Positions 1 to 7,620 are shown, counted from the stretch's first letter. The stretch is DNA of 13,950 bases from JAHJGG01 sp041658785 (GCA_041658785.1 JBAZZL010000030.1:1-13950); one strand, 5' to 3'. Notes: generated by a model not told the origin, from the letters alone. Made by a program: numbers and translations.

Positions 1-588
1 GTATTTAGCGGAGCGGGCGACAGATATGATTTTGTTGCCGAAGCGACAAATCCAAACAAGCGCTGGATTGCAAAAATCCGTTATAAATTTATTTATAATG
101 GAGGAGAAACCGAAGAGAAAGAGACCTTATTTATGCCGGGTGCCAGCCAACCAATCACTGCGCTTGGCCAAGAATCAACCATATTTCCGACGCGGGTGCG
201 GCTGGAAGTGATTGAAGTATCGTGGAAGCGGATAAACCCTCATACGATCTATGACGCAGTTTCGTATGTGGATGATAGATCAAAATTTGAGGTTGATGAG
301 TTTAGCTATACGAGCGCAAGCAAGGCTGGCCTTTTTGCAAATCGTTTAGAATTTATTCTTATGAATAATTCCGCTTATGGATATTGGCAAGCAAACTTTT
401 ATATTATGCTTTATGAAGGCGGACAGCTTGCGGGTATTGTGCCGCTCGCGCTAGACCAATTCCGCGCCGGAGATGTTCGGAAAGTGGATCTTCGTATTTT
501 TGACAGTTCGGCGATTGTTACAAGCATTAAAGCAATCCCCGCCATAGACATTTTTGATGCCAGCGAGTTTATGGGTCCTGGCGATTGA
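1..588 (+). CDS. Hypothetical extracytoplasmic protein, 3' part (5' end outside window)
   Basis: Frame 1 is open from the first base to a TGA at 586-588, so this is the C-terminal ~195 residues of a longer protein. An internal ATG at 133 lies in mid-domain and is not the likely start. The sequence is rich in aromatic residues and beta-strand-like segments. The last ~90 residues (FANRLEFILMNNSAYGYWQ, then a LYEGGQLAGIVPLAL strand and a VRKVDLRIFD strand) resemble an FxLYD-type or Ig-like beta-sandwich. Such folds are common in membrane-anchored surface proteins, but I cannot see the N-terminus to confirm an anchor. No catalytic motif is visible. It precedes rodA in the same direction, separated by a strong hairpin. 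I do not recognise a named family. The coding call is solid and the fold assignment is tentative. Confidence 0.8.
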   Translation, partial: VFSGAGDRYDFVAEATNPNKRWIAKIRYKFIYNGGETEEKETLFMPGASQPITALGQESTIFPTRVRLEVIEVSWKRINPHTIYDAVSYVDDRSKFEVDEFSYTSASKAGLFANRLEFILMNNSAYGYWQANFYIMLYEGGQLAGIVPLALDQFRAGDVRKVDLRIFDSSAIVTSIKAIPAIDIFDASEFMGPGD

Positions 589-590
589 TT

Positions 591-626
591 CCGTCTTCGC
601 CTGCCAAATTCGGCGGGCGAAGACGG
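591..626 (+). terminator. Strong 15-bp hairpin downstream of the first gene
   Basis: The arm 591-605 (CCGTCTTCGCCTGCC) pairs with 612-626 over 15 bp with one G-T wobble, around a 6-base loop. It sits 3 bases after the stop codon. There is no T run after it, so it may be a transcript-end or processing structure rather than a classical intrinsic terminator. The GCC...GGCGGGC core resembles hairpins elsewhere in this window. Confidence 0.5.
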
Positions 627-725
627 GCCTGACAAGTTTCCCCACAGTTTCGTCCGGACCAAAGTCTGCACACTTTGCAGTGTCGGTAGAGAAGACAGCA
701 ATACCGCGCGCAAATTCTTTTTTTT

Positions 726-1838
726 ATGAAAAGTTTTCCTTCTCTTCGGAATTATGATTGGCTGCTGGTCACGGTCGTTTTTGTTTTGGCGGCTATTGGT
801 CTCTCTGCTATATACAGTGTTGATTTGTCGCGTGGAGAAGAACTGGTATTTTTTCCCACCCAGGTTATCGCATTTGTAATCGGAGTAATTGTTTTATTTG
901 TTGCCGCCAGCATTCATATGGTTGTGTATCAGTCGTATGCGTGGCTGGTATATATTATTGGATTGTGTTCTCTGGCGGGTGTATTATTTTTTGGTGTTAC
1001 AATTCGAGGAACTACCGGCTGGTTTAGTTTTGCCGGTTTTTCATTTCAGCCGGCAGAGCTGGCAAAAGTTGCGCTTGTTTTGATTTTGGGCAAACTAATA
1101 AGCAGGTATGGGAGACGTTTTGATAAACCGCAATTTGTCGTAATTACAGGAGCGGTTACAATTTTATTTGCCGGGTTAATTTTACTTCAGCCGGATTTGG
1201 GATCAGCTCTGGTGTTTTTTTCTGTCTGGTTTGGAATTTTACTTTTGACTGGGGTTAAAAAACGGTTTATTTTATCTCTTTTAATTATTTTGGCGATAGG
1301 GTTTATCAGCAGCTGGTTTTTTTTATTTCAGGAATATCAAAAAAATAGATTTTTGACATTCATTGATCCTGATCGCGATCCGCTCGGAGCAGGCTATAAT
1401 GTCACGCAATCAGTGATTGCTATAGGATCCGGCCAGTTGGCAGGGCGGGGACTGGGGTTTGGATCGCAGAGCCAGTTGCATTTTCTTCCAGAGGCGCAGA
1501 CAGATTTTATTTTTTCAGTTATTGCGGAAGAGCTTGGATTTGTCGGGATTTTTTTTGTTCTTTCTTTTTTCTTTTTTTTGCTATGGCGCTTGATTAGAAT
1601 AGCCAGCATGTCCCGCAGCGAATTTGGAGTTTACACCGTGCTGGGAATCGTTTTATTATTTTTTGTGCAAATTATTTTTAATGTCGGCGGAGCGGCAGGG
1701 CTTTTGCCAATCACGGGATTGACCTTGCCGTTTGTGAGTTACGGCGGGTCTTCTTTGATTGTAAATTGTCTGTTGATCGGCGTCGCTTTGAGTATTAACA
1801 ATTCCAGCGGCTCAATGCCGGCTTCGCCTAAATCTTGA
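726..1838 (+). CDS. rodA: RodA, SEDS-family peptidoglycan glycosyltransferase
   Basis: A 370-residue polytopic membrane protein with about ten hydrophobic segments. SEDS signatures are all present: RGTTGWFSFAGFSFQPAELAK (94-114), LQPDLGSAL (154-162), FIDPDRDPLGAGYN (212-225), SQLHFLPEAQTDFIFSVIAEE (249-269) and GLTLPFVSYGGSSL near the C-terminus. Asp260 in the TDFIF motif corresponds to the catalytic aspartate of SEDS enzymes. The QSQLHFLPE form fits RodA better than FtsW. The family polymerises lipid II into glycan strands with a class B PBP, as part of cell elongation; no PBP is in the window. The ATG at 726 has no SD: the preceding bases are a T run. The start is chosen because the first membrane segment begins a few residues later. 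Length is normal for the family. Confidence 0.93.
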   Translation: MKSFPSLRNYDWLLVTVVFVLAAIGLSAIYSVDLSRGEELVFFPTQVIAFVIGVIVLFVAASIHMVVYQSYAWLVYIIGLCSLAGVLFFGVTIRGTTGWFSFAGFSFQPAELAKVALVLILGKLISRYGRRFDKPQFVVITGAVTILFAGLILLQPDLGSALVFFSVWFGILLLTGVKKRFILSLLIILAIGFISSWFFLFQEYQKNRFLTFIDPDRDPLGAGYNVTQSVIAIGSGQLAGRGLGFGSQSQLHFLPEAQTDFIFSVIAEELGFVGIFFVLSFFFFLLWRLIRIASMSRSEFGVYTVLGIVLLFFVQIIFNVGGAAGLLPITGLTLPFVSYGGSSLIVNCLLIGVALSINNSSGSMPASPKS

Positions 1839-1863
1839 CACTAAAACAGTTATTTGTTATAGT
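1835..1863 (+). promoter_or_regulatory. Near-consensus sigma70-type promoter for the zinc-ribbon gene
   Basis: TTGACA at 1835-1840, a 17-base spacer and TATAGT at 1858-1863. The -35 overlaps the rodA stop codon (1836-1838). Transcription would start near 1870, ahead of ATGs at 1884 and 1908. Confidence 0.75.
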
Positions 1864-1907
1864 GTTCGGGCGTTCATATTTGTATGCCCAAAACAGGTAA
1901 AGGTTCT

Positions 1908-2267
1908 ATGAAGAATAAATCTGCTAACGCGCCAGAGATGCATGGTCTGCCGGACGAGCTTAGGCTCATGCAGCATTGTCCATTGTGTAAATATAAATAT
2001 GAAACCAATGATATTTTTGTTGTGGAAGAACGAGAAGAAACGCGTTTGGCGCATATTACCTGCGGGCAGTGCAAGAATGCGGTTTTGGCGGTAATAGTAA
2101 TGTCTCGTTTCGGTGTGAGTTCTGTCGGAGTGGTGACTGATTTGTGTCCAGAAGATGTCATCCGCGCAAGAAATAGGCTGTCCATCTCGCAAGACGACGT
2201 TCTCAGTTTTTATAGTCTGCTGGAGAGAGTAAATATTTTTGAAAAATTGATTACCCCAAAAAGATAA
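1908..2267 (+). CDS. Small zinc-ribbon protein, conserved-hypothetical type
   Basis: A 119-residue protein with two CxxC pairs, Cys24/Cys27 (CPLC) and Cys52/Cys55 (CGQC), about 25 residues apart. This spacing fits a single zinc ribbon in which the two knuckles bind one Zn ion. Between them lies a charged stretch (VVEEREETRLAHIT). After them comes a hydrophobic strand (AVLAVIVMSRFGVSSVGVVTD) and a short helical C-terminus. No DNA-binding or enzymatic motif is recognised. Start: the ATG at 1908 has AAAGG (1899-1903) upstream, while an in-frame ATG at 1884 has no SD but lies closer to the predicted transcription start and would add 8 residues. The gene has its own near-consensus promoter and ends 28 bases before rplY, so the two may be co-transcribed. 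The function is unknown. Confidence 0.8.
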   Translation: MKNKSANAPEMHGLPDELRLMQHCPLCKYKYETNDIFVVEEREETRLAHITCGQCKNAVLAVIVMSRFGVSSVGVVTDLCPEDVIRARNRLSISQDDVLSFYSLLERVNIFEKLITPKR

Positions 2268-2295
2268 TTTGTTGACTTTATTATTATTTGCAAAT

Positions 2296-3027
2296 ATGGA
2301 ATTTACTATCAATGCAAAGAAAAGGAAAGCAGGAAACGCGGATAAAGTCCGCTTGGCCGGATTTATACCAGCCGTGGTTTACGGTCCGGAAATCAATTCT
2401 GTTTCCATTTCTGTTGATTATCGGCAGTTTGAAAAATTATATGATGAGGCTGGCGAGTCCAGTTTGATTGGTTGCGTGGTTGAAGGAGAAAAAGATCCGA
2501 TAACGGTTCTTATTCAGGATGTTCAACACGATCCGGTAAAAGGTCGGATTTTACATACAGATTTTCGTCAAATTAAGATGGACGAAGAGATGAATGCGAC
2601 GATAGAGCTGCGTTTTATCGGAGAGTCGGCGGCAGTAAAGGGATTGGGAGGAACATTGATAAAAGGATTGAACAGTGTAAATGTATTCTGTTTGCCGCGC
2701 AACTTGGTCGGACATATTGATGTTGATTTGTCTGTATTAAATACATTTGACGATGTGATTCATATTAAAAATTTAGTTTTGCCGAACGGCCTTGTCACTA
2801 CTGATACCGGAGAAACATTAGTCGCAAAAGTTATGCCGCCGCTTACCGAAGATCAGTTGAAAGCCATGGAAGAGGGTGAGGCGAAGAGCGTTGAAGAGGT
2901 TGTTGTTGAAGGAGAGAAGAAAGAGGAGGATACAGAGGAAGAGAAGAAAGAAAAAGCCGGAGAAGAGAAACCCGCCAAAGGCGGCTCTGCCGCCGGCGGA
3001 AAGGATGAGGCCGGGAAAGGTAAATAA
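2296..3027 (+). CDS. rplY: 50S ribosomal protein L25 (general stress protein Ctc form)
   Basis: A 244-residue protein. The N-terminal L25 domain (about 1-90) begins MEFTINAKKRKAGNADKVR and contains GFIPAVVYGPE and LIQDVQHDPVKGRILHTDF, typical of the 5S-rRNA-binding domain. The C-terminal TL5/Ctc domain (about 95-190) includes IELRFIGESAAVKGLGG and ends with TLVAKVMPP. The last ~50 residues are a low-complexity Glu/Lys/Gly/Ala tail. An upstream TTG at 2269 would add nine residues, but the conserved domain begins at the ATG at 2296. No SD precedes that ATG. The DNA for the tail contains CCCGCC/GGCGG palindromes, suggesting an intergenic-type repeat has been absorbed into the coding end. The protein binds 5S rRNA in the central protuberance of the large subunit. 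Confidence 0.93.
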   Translation: MEFTINAKKRKAGNADKVRLAGFIPAVVYGPEINSVSISVDYRQFEKLYDEAGESSLIGCVVEGEKDPITVLIQDVQHDPVKGRILHTDFRQIKMDEEMNATIELRFIGESAAVKGLGGTLIKGLNSVNVFCLPRNLVGHIDVDLSVLNTFDDVIHIKNLVLPNGLVTTDTGETLVAKVMPPLTEDQLKAMEEGEAKSVEEVVVEGEKKEEDTEEEKKEKAGEEKPAKGGSAAGGKDEAGKGK

Positions 3028-3046
3028 TTTGAGAAAAGTAATTATG

Positions 3047-3074
3047 AAAGACGCCCGGTTGCGGCGTCTTTTTT
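3047..3074 (+). terminator. Intrinsic terminator of rplY
   Basis: AAAGACGCC (3047-3055) pairs with GGCGTCTTT (3063-3071) around a 7-base loop, followed by a T run to 3074. It lies 20 bases after the rplY stop codon. Confidence 0.9.
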
Positions 3075-3132
3075 GCCAAGGGTGTTATTTTCTAGTATGC
3101 CATTTTTCACCCTCCCAACTTTTTGATTAAGT

Positions 3133-3330
3133 TAGGACTTACGCGTTTGTCATTCCGAGCGGAGTCCCGATTCGCATCGGGACGGAGCCGAGGAATCCCT
3201 TAACGAGTGAATATGCAATAGCGTCTATATTACATGATTACATGCGTTAAGGGATTCCTCGACTGCGTTCACTCCCCCGCATTGTGCGGGGTCGTTCACT
3301 TCGCTCGGAATGACAAACGCGTAAGTCCTA
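3133..3330. mobile_element. MITE-like palindromic element, 198 bp, with TAAGT target duplication
   Basis: The terminal inverted repeats are perfect over 29 bp (3133-3161 and 3302-3330), beginning TAGGACTTACGCGTTTGTCA. A direct repeat TAAGT flanks the element exactly (3128-3132 and 3331-3335), as expected for a 5-bp target-site duplication. Inside are a second perfect 17-bp inverted repeat (3189-3205 with 3245-3261) and small hairpins at 3164-3183 and 3275-3291. No ORF of any size is present, so it would have to be moved by a transposase encoded elsewhere. The GTCATTCCGAGC...GAGGAATC core resembles dispersed repeats I know from several bacterial phyla, but I cannot confirm copy number here. 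Confidence 0.8.
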
Positions 3331-3342
3331 TAAGTGTATCTG

Positions 3343-3351
3343 TGTTATACT
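3343..3351 (+). promoter_or_regulatory. Extended -10 promoter for the DUF3048 gene
   Basis: TGTTATACT is an extended -10 (TG-n-TATACT). No -35 match is seen at 17 bases, where the position falls inside the right end of the MITE-like element. The predicted start is near 3358, leaving a leader of roughly 28 bases. Confidence 0.55.
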
Positions 3352-3385
3352 AACACCCGGCTTTTTCAATTTTTATGTATGGGAT

Positions 3386-4558
3386 ATGTTTACTAAAATA
3401 AATATGAAGAAGAAATACAAAGCAATCAGCGATAAATTGGTTCTTATTTGCCGACAAAGAATAAAATTTAAATTCAATGAAATTCAACTGTTGCATATAC
3501 TGGCTGGCGCCGTTGCCGCTGCGGCGCTAGCGCTCTTTTTTTGGTTCGCCTATTTGAATTTTTGGAGCAAAAAATTACCAGCGGCTTTGGACCAGCCAAG
3601 TTTTATAGAACAGCAGGCAAAGGAATCTTGCGAGCATCGCAGAGTACTTGATGGGGCGTGCGTTGATTTGGAAGAAAAGATAAATCCCAAACTGGTGGCA
3701 ATTATGATCGATAATCAGCTGGATGCCAGGCCGCAGATTGGGCTAGATATTGCCTCGGTAGTGTACGAGGCCCCGGTAGAAGGCAATTTTACCCGTTTTA
3801 TGGCTATTTTTTCCGCAGATGCAGATATTGACAAGGTTGGTCCAGTTAGGAGCGTCAGGCCATATTTTATTGACTGGGCCAGTGAATACGGCGATGCGAT
3901 GTTTATGCATGTTGGCGGTTCCCCCGACGCTCTGGATAAACTCAAGATTTATCAAATTAACAGCGTAAATGAATTTTATCGCGGATGGTATTTTTGGCGT
4001 TCAAAAGATCGTTATGCTCCGCACAATACATATACATCCGGCAAATTATGGAGCAAAGCGCTCAAAGATTATAAAGATGATTATGCCACAACTACGTACA
4101 GTGGATGGTTGTTTGATGATTTGGATTGGTGCGCGAAGGCAGAGCCAATTACTGCCGCCAGCGAGGGCGGCTGCGCCGCAAGAATTGAGATTACTTTTTT
4201 GCCGAATTCTTTTGACGTTGTTTGGGAGTATAATACGAGTACGCAAAAATATGAACGTTCGCAAATGGGACGCTTGCATAAGGTTCAGAGCGGCGGACAG
4301 ATTGAGGCAGATACTATTATTGTGGAGCAAGTTCAGACACAAGCGCTTGACAGCGTTGGACGTCTTGGAATGGAGACCATCGGAAGCGGCGATGCCATAA
4401 TTTTTGCGCGCGGGCATGTTTTCAGAGGCAAGTGGAGAAAAGACAATCGGATGGCGAGGACGCGTTTTTTTGACCTAGGTGGAGATGAAATTAAGCTGCA
4501 GGCGGGAAAAATTTGGGTGGAAGTGGCGAATCAACGCACCGGCGTTGATTGGATGTAA
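3386..4558 (+). CDS. Membrane-anchored DUF3048 (YerB-like) protein
   Basis: A 390-residue protein: a basic cytoplasmic N-terminus (1-34), one membrane segment (about 36-58, LLHILAGAVAAAALALFFWF) and an extracytoplasmic domain. DUF3048 hallmarks are LVAIMIDNQLDARPQIGLD (103-121), VYEAPVEGNFTRFMAIF (126-142), KVGPVRSVRPYF (150-161), MHVGGSPDAL (174-183) and APHNTYTS (211-218). The C-terminal part has GDAIIFARGHVFRGKW (335-350). The family, named for B. subtilis YerB, is found in Gram-positives and Patescibacteria and its biochemical role is not established. It carries a plain membrane anchor, with no lipobox visible. An alternative ATG at 3404 would trim six residues, and neither start has a properly spaced SD. 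The gene is convergent with prmC, 42 bases apart. Confidence 0.88.
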   Translation: MFTKINMKKKYKAISDKLVLICRQRIKFKFNEIQLLHILAGAVAAAALALFFWFAYLNFWSKKLPAALDQPSFIEQQAKESCEHRRVLDGACVDLEEKINPKLVAIMIDNQLDARPQIGLDIASVVYEAPVEGNFTRFMAIFSADADIDKVGPVRSVRPYFIDWASEYGDAMFMHVGGSPDALDKLKIYQINSVNEFYRGWYFWRSKDRYAPHNTYTSGKLWSKALKDYKDDYATTTYSGWLFDDLDWCAKAEPITAASEGGCAARIEITFLPNSFDVVWEYNTSTQKYERSQMGRLHKVQSGGQIEADTIIVEQVQTQALDSVGRLGMETIGSGDAIIFARGHVFRGKWRKDNRMARTRFFDLGGDEIKLQAGKIWVEVANQRTGVDWM

Positions 4559-4600
4559 ATCATTTTGCGTGTTTTAGAAATTTTAAATTCCAGCCGGTTT

Positions 4601-5473
4601 TTATTCCTGTTTAATACAGACGACTCGAAGATCACCGTTTAAATCTTGTTTGAATGAAATATTCGAATCTGGCAGGCGCAGTTGCGCCATTTTTTTTATT
4701 GGCCCTGCCTGATTATGATTTATCTCAAAAAAAGCTACAATTGATAGTTGGCGGCCAGCGGCCAGTAATTTCATTTGTCCCAATAGTTTTTCGTAAAGTT
4801 CCAATCCGTTTTGCCCGCCTAAGAGAGCGACCATTGGCTCTCTGCGCGGAGGATTTTCTTTTTCAACTATTTTTTTGATAAGATAGGGCAGGTTGGCAGT
4901 TATGATAATTGATTTATCATTCAATTGCCCCATTGTTAAATTTTTGGTGAACGGCTTCAAAAGGTCGCCATGAAGGAAGTGGATATTAACTTTATGCCTC
5001 TTGGCATTGATTTTTGCCACACGCAGCGCGCGTCTTGAAATTTCTGTCGCGTAAATTGGCATGTCTTGCTTTACAAAAAATTGTTGGATGCTTTTTGCGA
5101 TTGCGATTGATATGCATCCAGAACCGGTCCCCACGTCTATAATCAAATAATTACGATTTAATTCGTTTGACAGCGCTGAAAGAGCTCCTTCCACCAGCAT
5201 TTCTGTCCCGGGCCGCGGAACCATGACATGTTTGTTTACAAAAAAAGAAAATCCATAAAATTCCTGACGCTTTACTATGTATGCGGCCGGGATGCCTTTT
5301 TTGCGTCGGTTTACGTGTCTTTTGAAAAACAAACGTCGATGAACAGGCACTTTTGTGTTGGGATTAGCCACCACAAATTCTCGAGTTTTGCCCAAGACGC
5401 GCGCCATCAAATATTCCGAGTCAAACCAGCCGATGTCTTTAGAGCTCCATTTGATGAGTTTTCTTATAGTCAT
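4601..5473 (-). CDS. prmC: PrmC, peptide chain release factor N5-glutamine methyltransferase
   Basis: A 290-residue class I SAM-dependent methyltransferase. An N-terminal helical domain (1-70) is followed by EFYGFSFFVNKHVMVPRPGTE (71-91), the SAM-binding motif IIDVGTGSG (111-119), acidic residues at YATEIS, and the catalytic loop NLPY (194-197). NLPY replaces the textbook NPPY. PrmC methylates the Gln of the GGQ motif of release factors, and its substrate RF1 is encoded just upstream, with a 25-base gap, in a conserved prfA-prmC pair. The open frame runs further upstream into prfA, but that part is a shadow. The start at 5473 (MTIRKLIKW) fits the family N-terminus. No SD is visible; the gap is nearly all A/T. 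Translational coupling to prfA is possible. Confidence 0.92.
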   Translation of the reverse strand: MTIRKLIKWSSKDIGWFDSEYLMARVLGKTREFVVANPNTKVPVHRRLFFKRHVNRRKKGIPAAYIVKRQEFYGFSFFVNKHVMVPRPGTEMLVEGALSALSNELNRNYLIIDVGTGSGCISIAIAKSIQQFFVKQDMPIYATEISRRALRVAKINAKRHKVNIHFLHGDLLKPFTKNLTMGQLNDKSIIITANLPYLIKKIVEKENPPRREPMVALLGGQNGLELYEKLLGQMKLLAAGRQLSIVAFFEINHNQAGPIKKMAQLRLPDSNISFKQDLNGDLRVVCIKQE

Positions 5474-5498
5474 TTGTGTATAAAAAATAATAAAAAAA

Positions 5499-6560
5499 TT
5501 ATATTGAGTCTTTTGACTCATCGTCGGCGTGACGCAGTGTTTCAACAATGCCGTCAAGATCGCCATCAAGAATTGACCCGATATTATTCCAATTATTTTT
5601 GATGCGGTGGTCGGTAATTCGATCTTGAGGAAAATTGTATGTTCTGATTTTTTCACTGCGGTCGCCAGTGCCAATCTGTTTTTTTCTTTTTTCGGATATT
5701 TCCGCTTTTTTTTTCTGTTGTTCGGATTCATAGATGCGAGCGCGCAAAACATCCATGGCTTTGATTTTGTTTTGCGACTGTGATTTTTCGTCTTGGCATT
5801 GAGCGATTATCCCTGTTGGGATATGAGTAACTCGCACCGCGGAGTAAGTTGTATTAACACTCTGTCCGCCGTGGCCTCCGGCGCAAAACGTGTCAACGCG
5901 CAGATCGTTAGCCTTGATTTCCAATTCTTCTTCCTCAATTTCAGGCAACACCGCTACGCTGGCGGTAGAAGTGTGTATGCGGCCGGATTTTTCTGTATCT
6001 GGAATTCTTTGGACCCGATGCACGCCCATTTCATATTTCAGGTTTTTGTAAACGTCTTTTCCTTCAATTGAAAAAATGACTTCTTTATATCCGCCGATGC
6101 CGATTTGGTTGGCGCTGATGAGTTTGGCTTTCCAGTTTTTTTGCTCCGCGTATTTCATGTACATGCGCATAAGAGCGCCGGCGAATAATGCGGCCTCATC
6201 GCCGCCGACTCCTGCCCGGATTTCAATAATTGCATTTTTTTTATCCAGCTTGTCGCTTGGGCGCGTCATTTCTTTTAGTTTTTTTTCCAGCTCTTTTTTT
6301 CTTTCTTGCAGCTGCCAAAGTTCTGTTTCTGCGAGACCTTTCATCTCTTCGTCAACTTCATTTTCAATAATAGAATTTGTTTCCCTGATTTGTTTTTCAA
6401 GCGATTCTAATTTTTGGATAAAATCAACAATCGGTTTCAAATCGTTGTATTCCCGTGATGTCATTTTTAGCTTTGTTTGATTATAGATAACGCCGGGGTC
6501 TTGCAGATCTTTTTCTAATTGAAAAAATTTGGATTTGAGTTGTTGATATTTTTCCACCAT
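5499..6560 (-). CDS. prfA: Peptide chain release factor 1
   Basis: A 353-residue protein, normal for RF1. A coiled-coil-rich N-terminal domain (about 1-105) is followed by IIEIRAGVGGDEAALFAG (111-128), the codon-recognition tripeptide PDT (187-189, the RF1-type PxT rather than the RF2 SPF) and the catalytic GGQ (231-233) within GGHGGQSVNTTYSAVR. The C-terminal RTYNFPQDRITDHR (306-319) is also typical. RF1 reads UAA and UAG and triggers peptide release at the peptidyl-transferase centre. The Gln in GGQ is the target of PrmC, encoded next. UAG is used as a stop in this window (trpR, the trp leader), consistent with a working RF1. The ATG at 6560 lacks an SD. Confidence 0.95.
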   Translation of the reverse strand: MVEKYQQLKSKFFQLEKDLQDPGVIYNQTKLKMTSREYNDLKPIVDFIQKLESLEKQIRETNSIIENEVDEEMKGLAETELWQLQERKKELEKKLKEMTRPSDKLDKKNAIIEIRAGVGGDEAALFAGALMRMYMKYAEQKNWKAKLISANQIGIGGYKEVIFSIEGKDVYKNLKYEMGVHRVQRIPDTEKSGRIHTSTASVAVLPEIEEEELEIKANDLRVDTFCAGGHGGQSVNTTYSAVRVTHIPTGIIAQCQDEKSQSQNKIKAMDVLRARIYESEQQKKKAEISEKRKKQIGTGDRSEKIRTYNFPQDRITDHRIKNNWNNIGSILDGDLDGIVETLRHADDESKDSI

Positions 6561-6736
6561 ATTTAAAATTTTTAGTGATATATACCCCTTCGCCTTATTA
6601 ATTCCGATTTTGCAAAAATTAAATTCTAATTATCTTATTAAGTTTTAGCTATAATTTAACGTTAAGCTACGGGGTATTATATGGAATTTAAATAGCAATT
6701 GAGTATATAAGCATCAGCATTGTTAGAAAATCAGTA

Positions 6737-6766
6737 ATTAAAAAGTAAGCTAAAATTAGCCTACTT
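6737..6766 (-). terminator. Intrinsic terminator of rpmE (minus strand)
   Basis: AAGTA-A-GCTAA and TTAGC-C-TACTT (6743-6766) form a hairpin with one mismatch. On the minus strand it is followed by a T-rich run (the A run at 6739-6744). It lies 16 bases beyond the rpmE stop codon. It is AT-rich, hence of modest strength. The remaining prfA-rpmE gap (6561-6736) shows only AT-rich sequence with no convincing ORF or clear promoter. Confidence 0.65.
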
Positions 6767-6781
6767 ATTTTATTTGGACCG

Positions 6782-7129
6782 CTATTTTAAATTTACTGTT
6801 TTTTTTTCTGCGGCTTTCTTTTTCTTTTTGCTGTCAACTTTTTTTATTTCCGCTTTAGTGATTTCTCTTTTTTTGGCTCGGGCGGCATGTTTGACTTTTT
6901 TCCCTTTGCGGGCAGTCGCGGTTTTTTTGGTAATTGCTAATTTTTCTTGAAATTTTTCAACCCGGCGCGCGGTGTCAACAAATTTTTGTTTTCCGGTATA
7001 AAAAGGATGGCACAGGTTGCAAAGTTCAACGCGGATTTCTTTCATGGTTGAACCCACTACAAAATTATTCCCGCAGGCGCAGGTGATTGCGGCTTGGTTA
7101 TGATATTTAGGATGAATGTCTTTTTTCAT
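6782..7129 (-). CDS. rpmE: 50S ribosomal protein L31, zinc-binding type, with long basic tail
   Basis: A 115-residue protein. The first ~65 residues are canonical L31: MKKDIHPKYH, then zinc ligands Cys17, Cys19, Cys37 and Cys40 (CAC and CNLC), then HPFYTGKQKFVDTARRVEKF. All four cysteines are present, so this is the zinc-containing C+ form. The last ~50 residues are a Lys/Ala-rich low-complexity tail, longer than in most bacteria, where L31 is about 70 residues; it probably adds rRNA contacts. L31 bridges the central protuberance and the small-subunit head. The gene is divergent from secG. A TATTAT -10-like hexamer lies 18 bases upstream of the ATG (7148-7153 on the minus strand). There is no SD. 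Confidence 0.93.
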   Translation of the reverse strand: MKKDIHPKYHNQAAITCACGNNFVVGSTMKEIRVELCNLCHPFYTGKQKFVDTARRVEKFQEKLAITKKTATARKGKKVKHAARAKKREITKAEIKKVDSKKKKKAAEKKTVNLK

Positions 7130-7341
7130 AGATAATTGTCAAGTAAGATAATATATATCCCGGATGTTCGAATTCGCCAAAGCTTTGGTGGATTTTGGTG
7201 AACAAGGATGCGGATTTAAGGATCCAACATGCGAAGAGTATATCACCACGGGTTTTCTATGTCAACACCTGTTGTTTGACAAGAAGAAGGTTTGGGTATA
7301 TACTCCTTTTAATAATATTATAGTTTTTTTCTTTTGTACTG

Positions 7342-7347
7342 TATAAT
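7342..7347 (+). promoter_or_regulatory. Perfect TATAAT -10 box before secG
   Basis: TATAAT at 7342-7347 ends 14 bases before the secG ATG. No -35 match is visible at 16-18 bases. The implied transcription start leaves fewer than ten bases of leader. Confidence 0.5.
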
Positions 7348-7361
7348 ACCGGTTATCAAAT

Positions 7362-7583
7362 ATGTTGATGCAAATTCTAAATATATCTCAGCTCATATTA
7401 GCAATTTTGCTTATTATAGCCATTTTACTGCAACAACAAGGCGCGGGGCTTGGCGCTGGATTTGGAGGGACTGGCGGCGGCGTGCAAAACACTAGGCGCG
7501 GACCGGAGAAGTTGTTGTATAATACGACTATTGTAATTTCCATCCTTCTGTTTAGTATTTCTTTGGCAGCCGTGATTATATAG
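7362..7583 (+). CDS. secG: SecG, preprotein translocase subunit
   Basis: A 73-residue protein with the classic SecG layout: membrane segment 1 (about 5-24, ISQLILAILLIIAILLQQQ), a Gly-rich cytoplasmic loop (GAGLGAGFGGTGGG) followed by RRGPEKLLYN, and membrane segment 2 (about 53-72). SecG associates with SecYE and eases the SecA-driven cycle of protein export. The ATG at 7362 has no SD, and a second in-frame ATG lies at 7368. The gene stands alone in its orientation, divergent from rpmE. It is 58 bases ahead of the solute-binding protein gene, which itself depends on the Sec pathway for membrane insertion. Confidence 0.92.
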   Translation: MLMQILNISQLILAILLIIAILLQQQGAGLGAGFGGTGGGVQNTRRGPEKLLYNTTIVISILLFSISLAAVII

Positions 7584-7620
7584 GCTTTCTTCGCAGTCTT
7601 TCTAATTTAAAATAAATTAT

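Noticed and set aside
133..588. First gene as a complete ORF beginning at 133
   Set aside because: The frame is open back to base 1, and residues before 133 (for example RWIAKIRYKFIYNGGE) look like part of the same beta-rich domain.
2269..2295. Upstream TTG start for rplY
   Set aside because: It adds a hydrophobic stretch not found in L25; the family N-terminus begins at the ATG at 2296.
5474..5752. N-terminal extension of prmC by 93 residues
   Set aside because: It overlaps the 3' end of prfA in another frame, and the conserved PrmC start is at 5473.
7164..7346. 60-codon plus-strand ORF between rpmE and secG
   Set aside because: It has no SD, its end overlaps the secG -10 box, it matches no family I recognise, and its last residues are low-complexity. 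The gap also holds palindromes (CGAATTCG, CCAAAGCTTTGG), which suit a divergent control region better.
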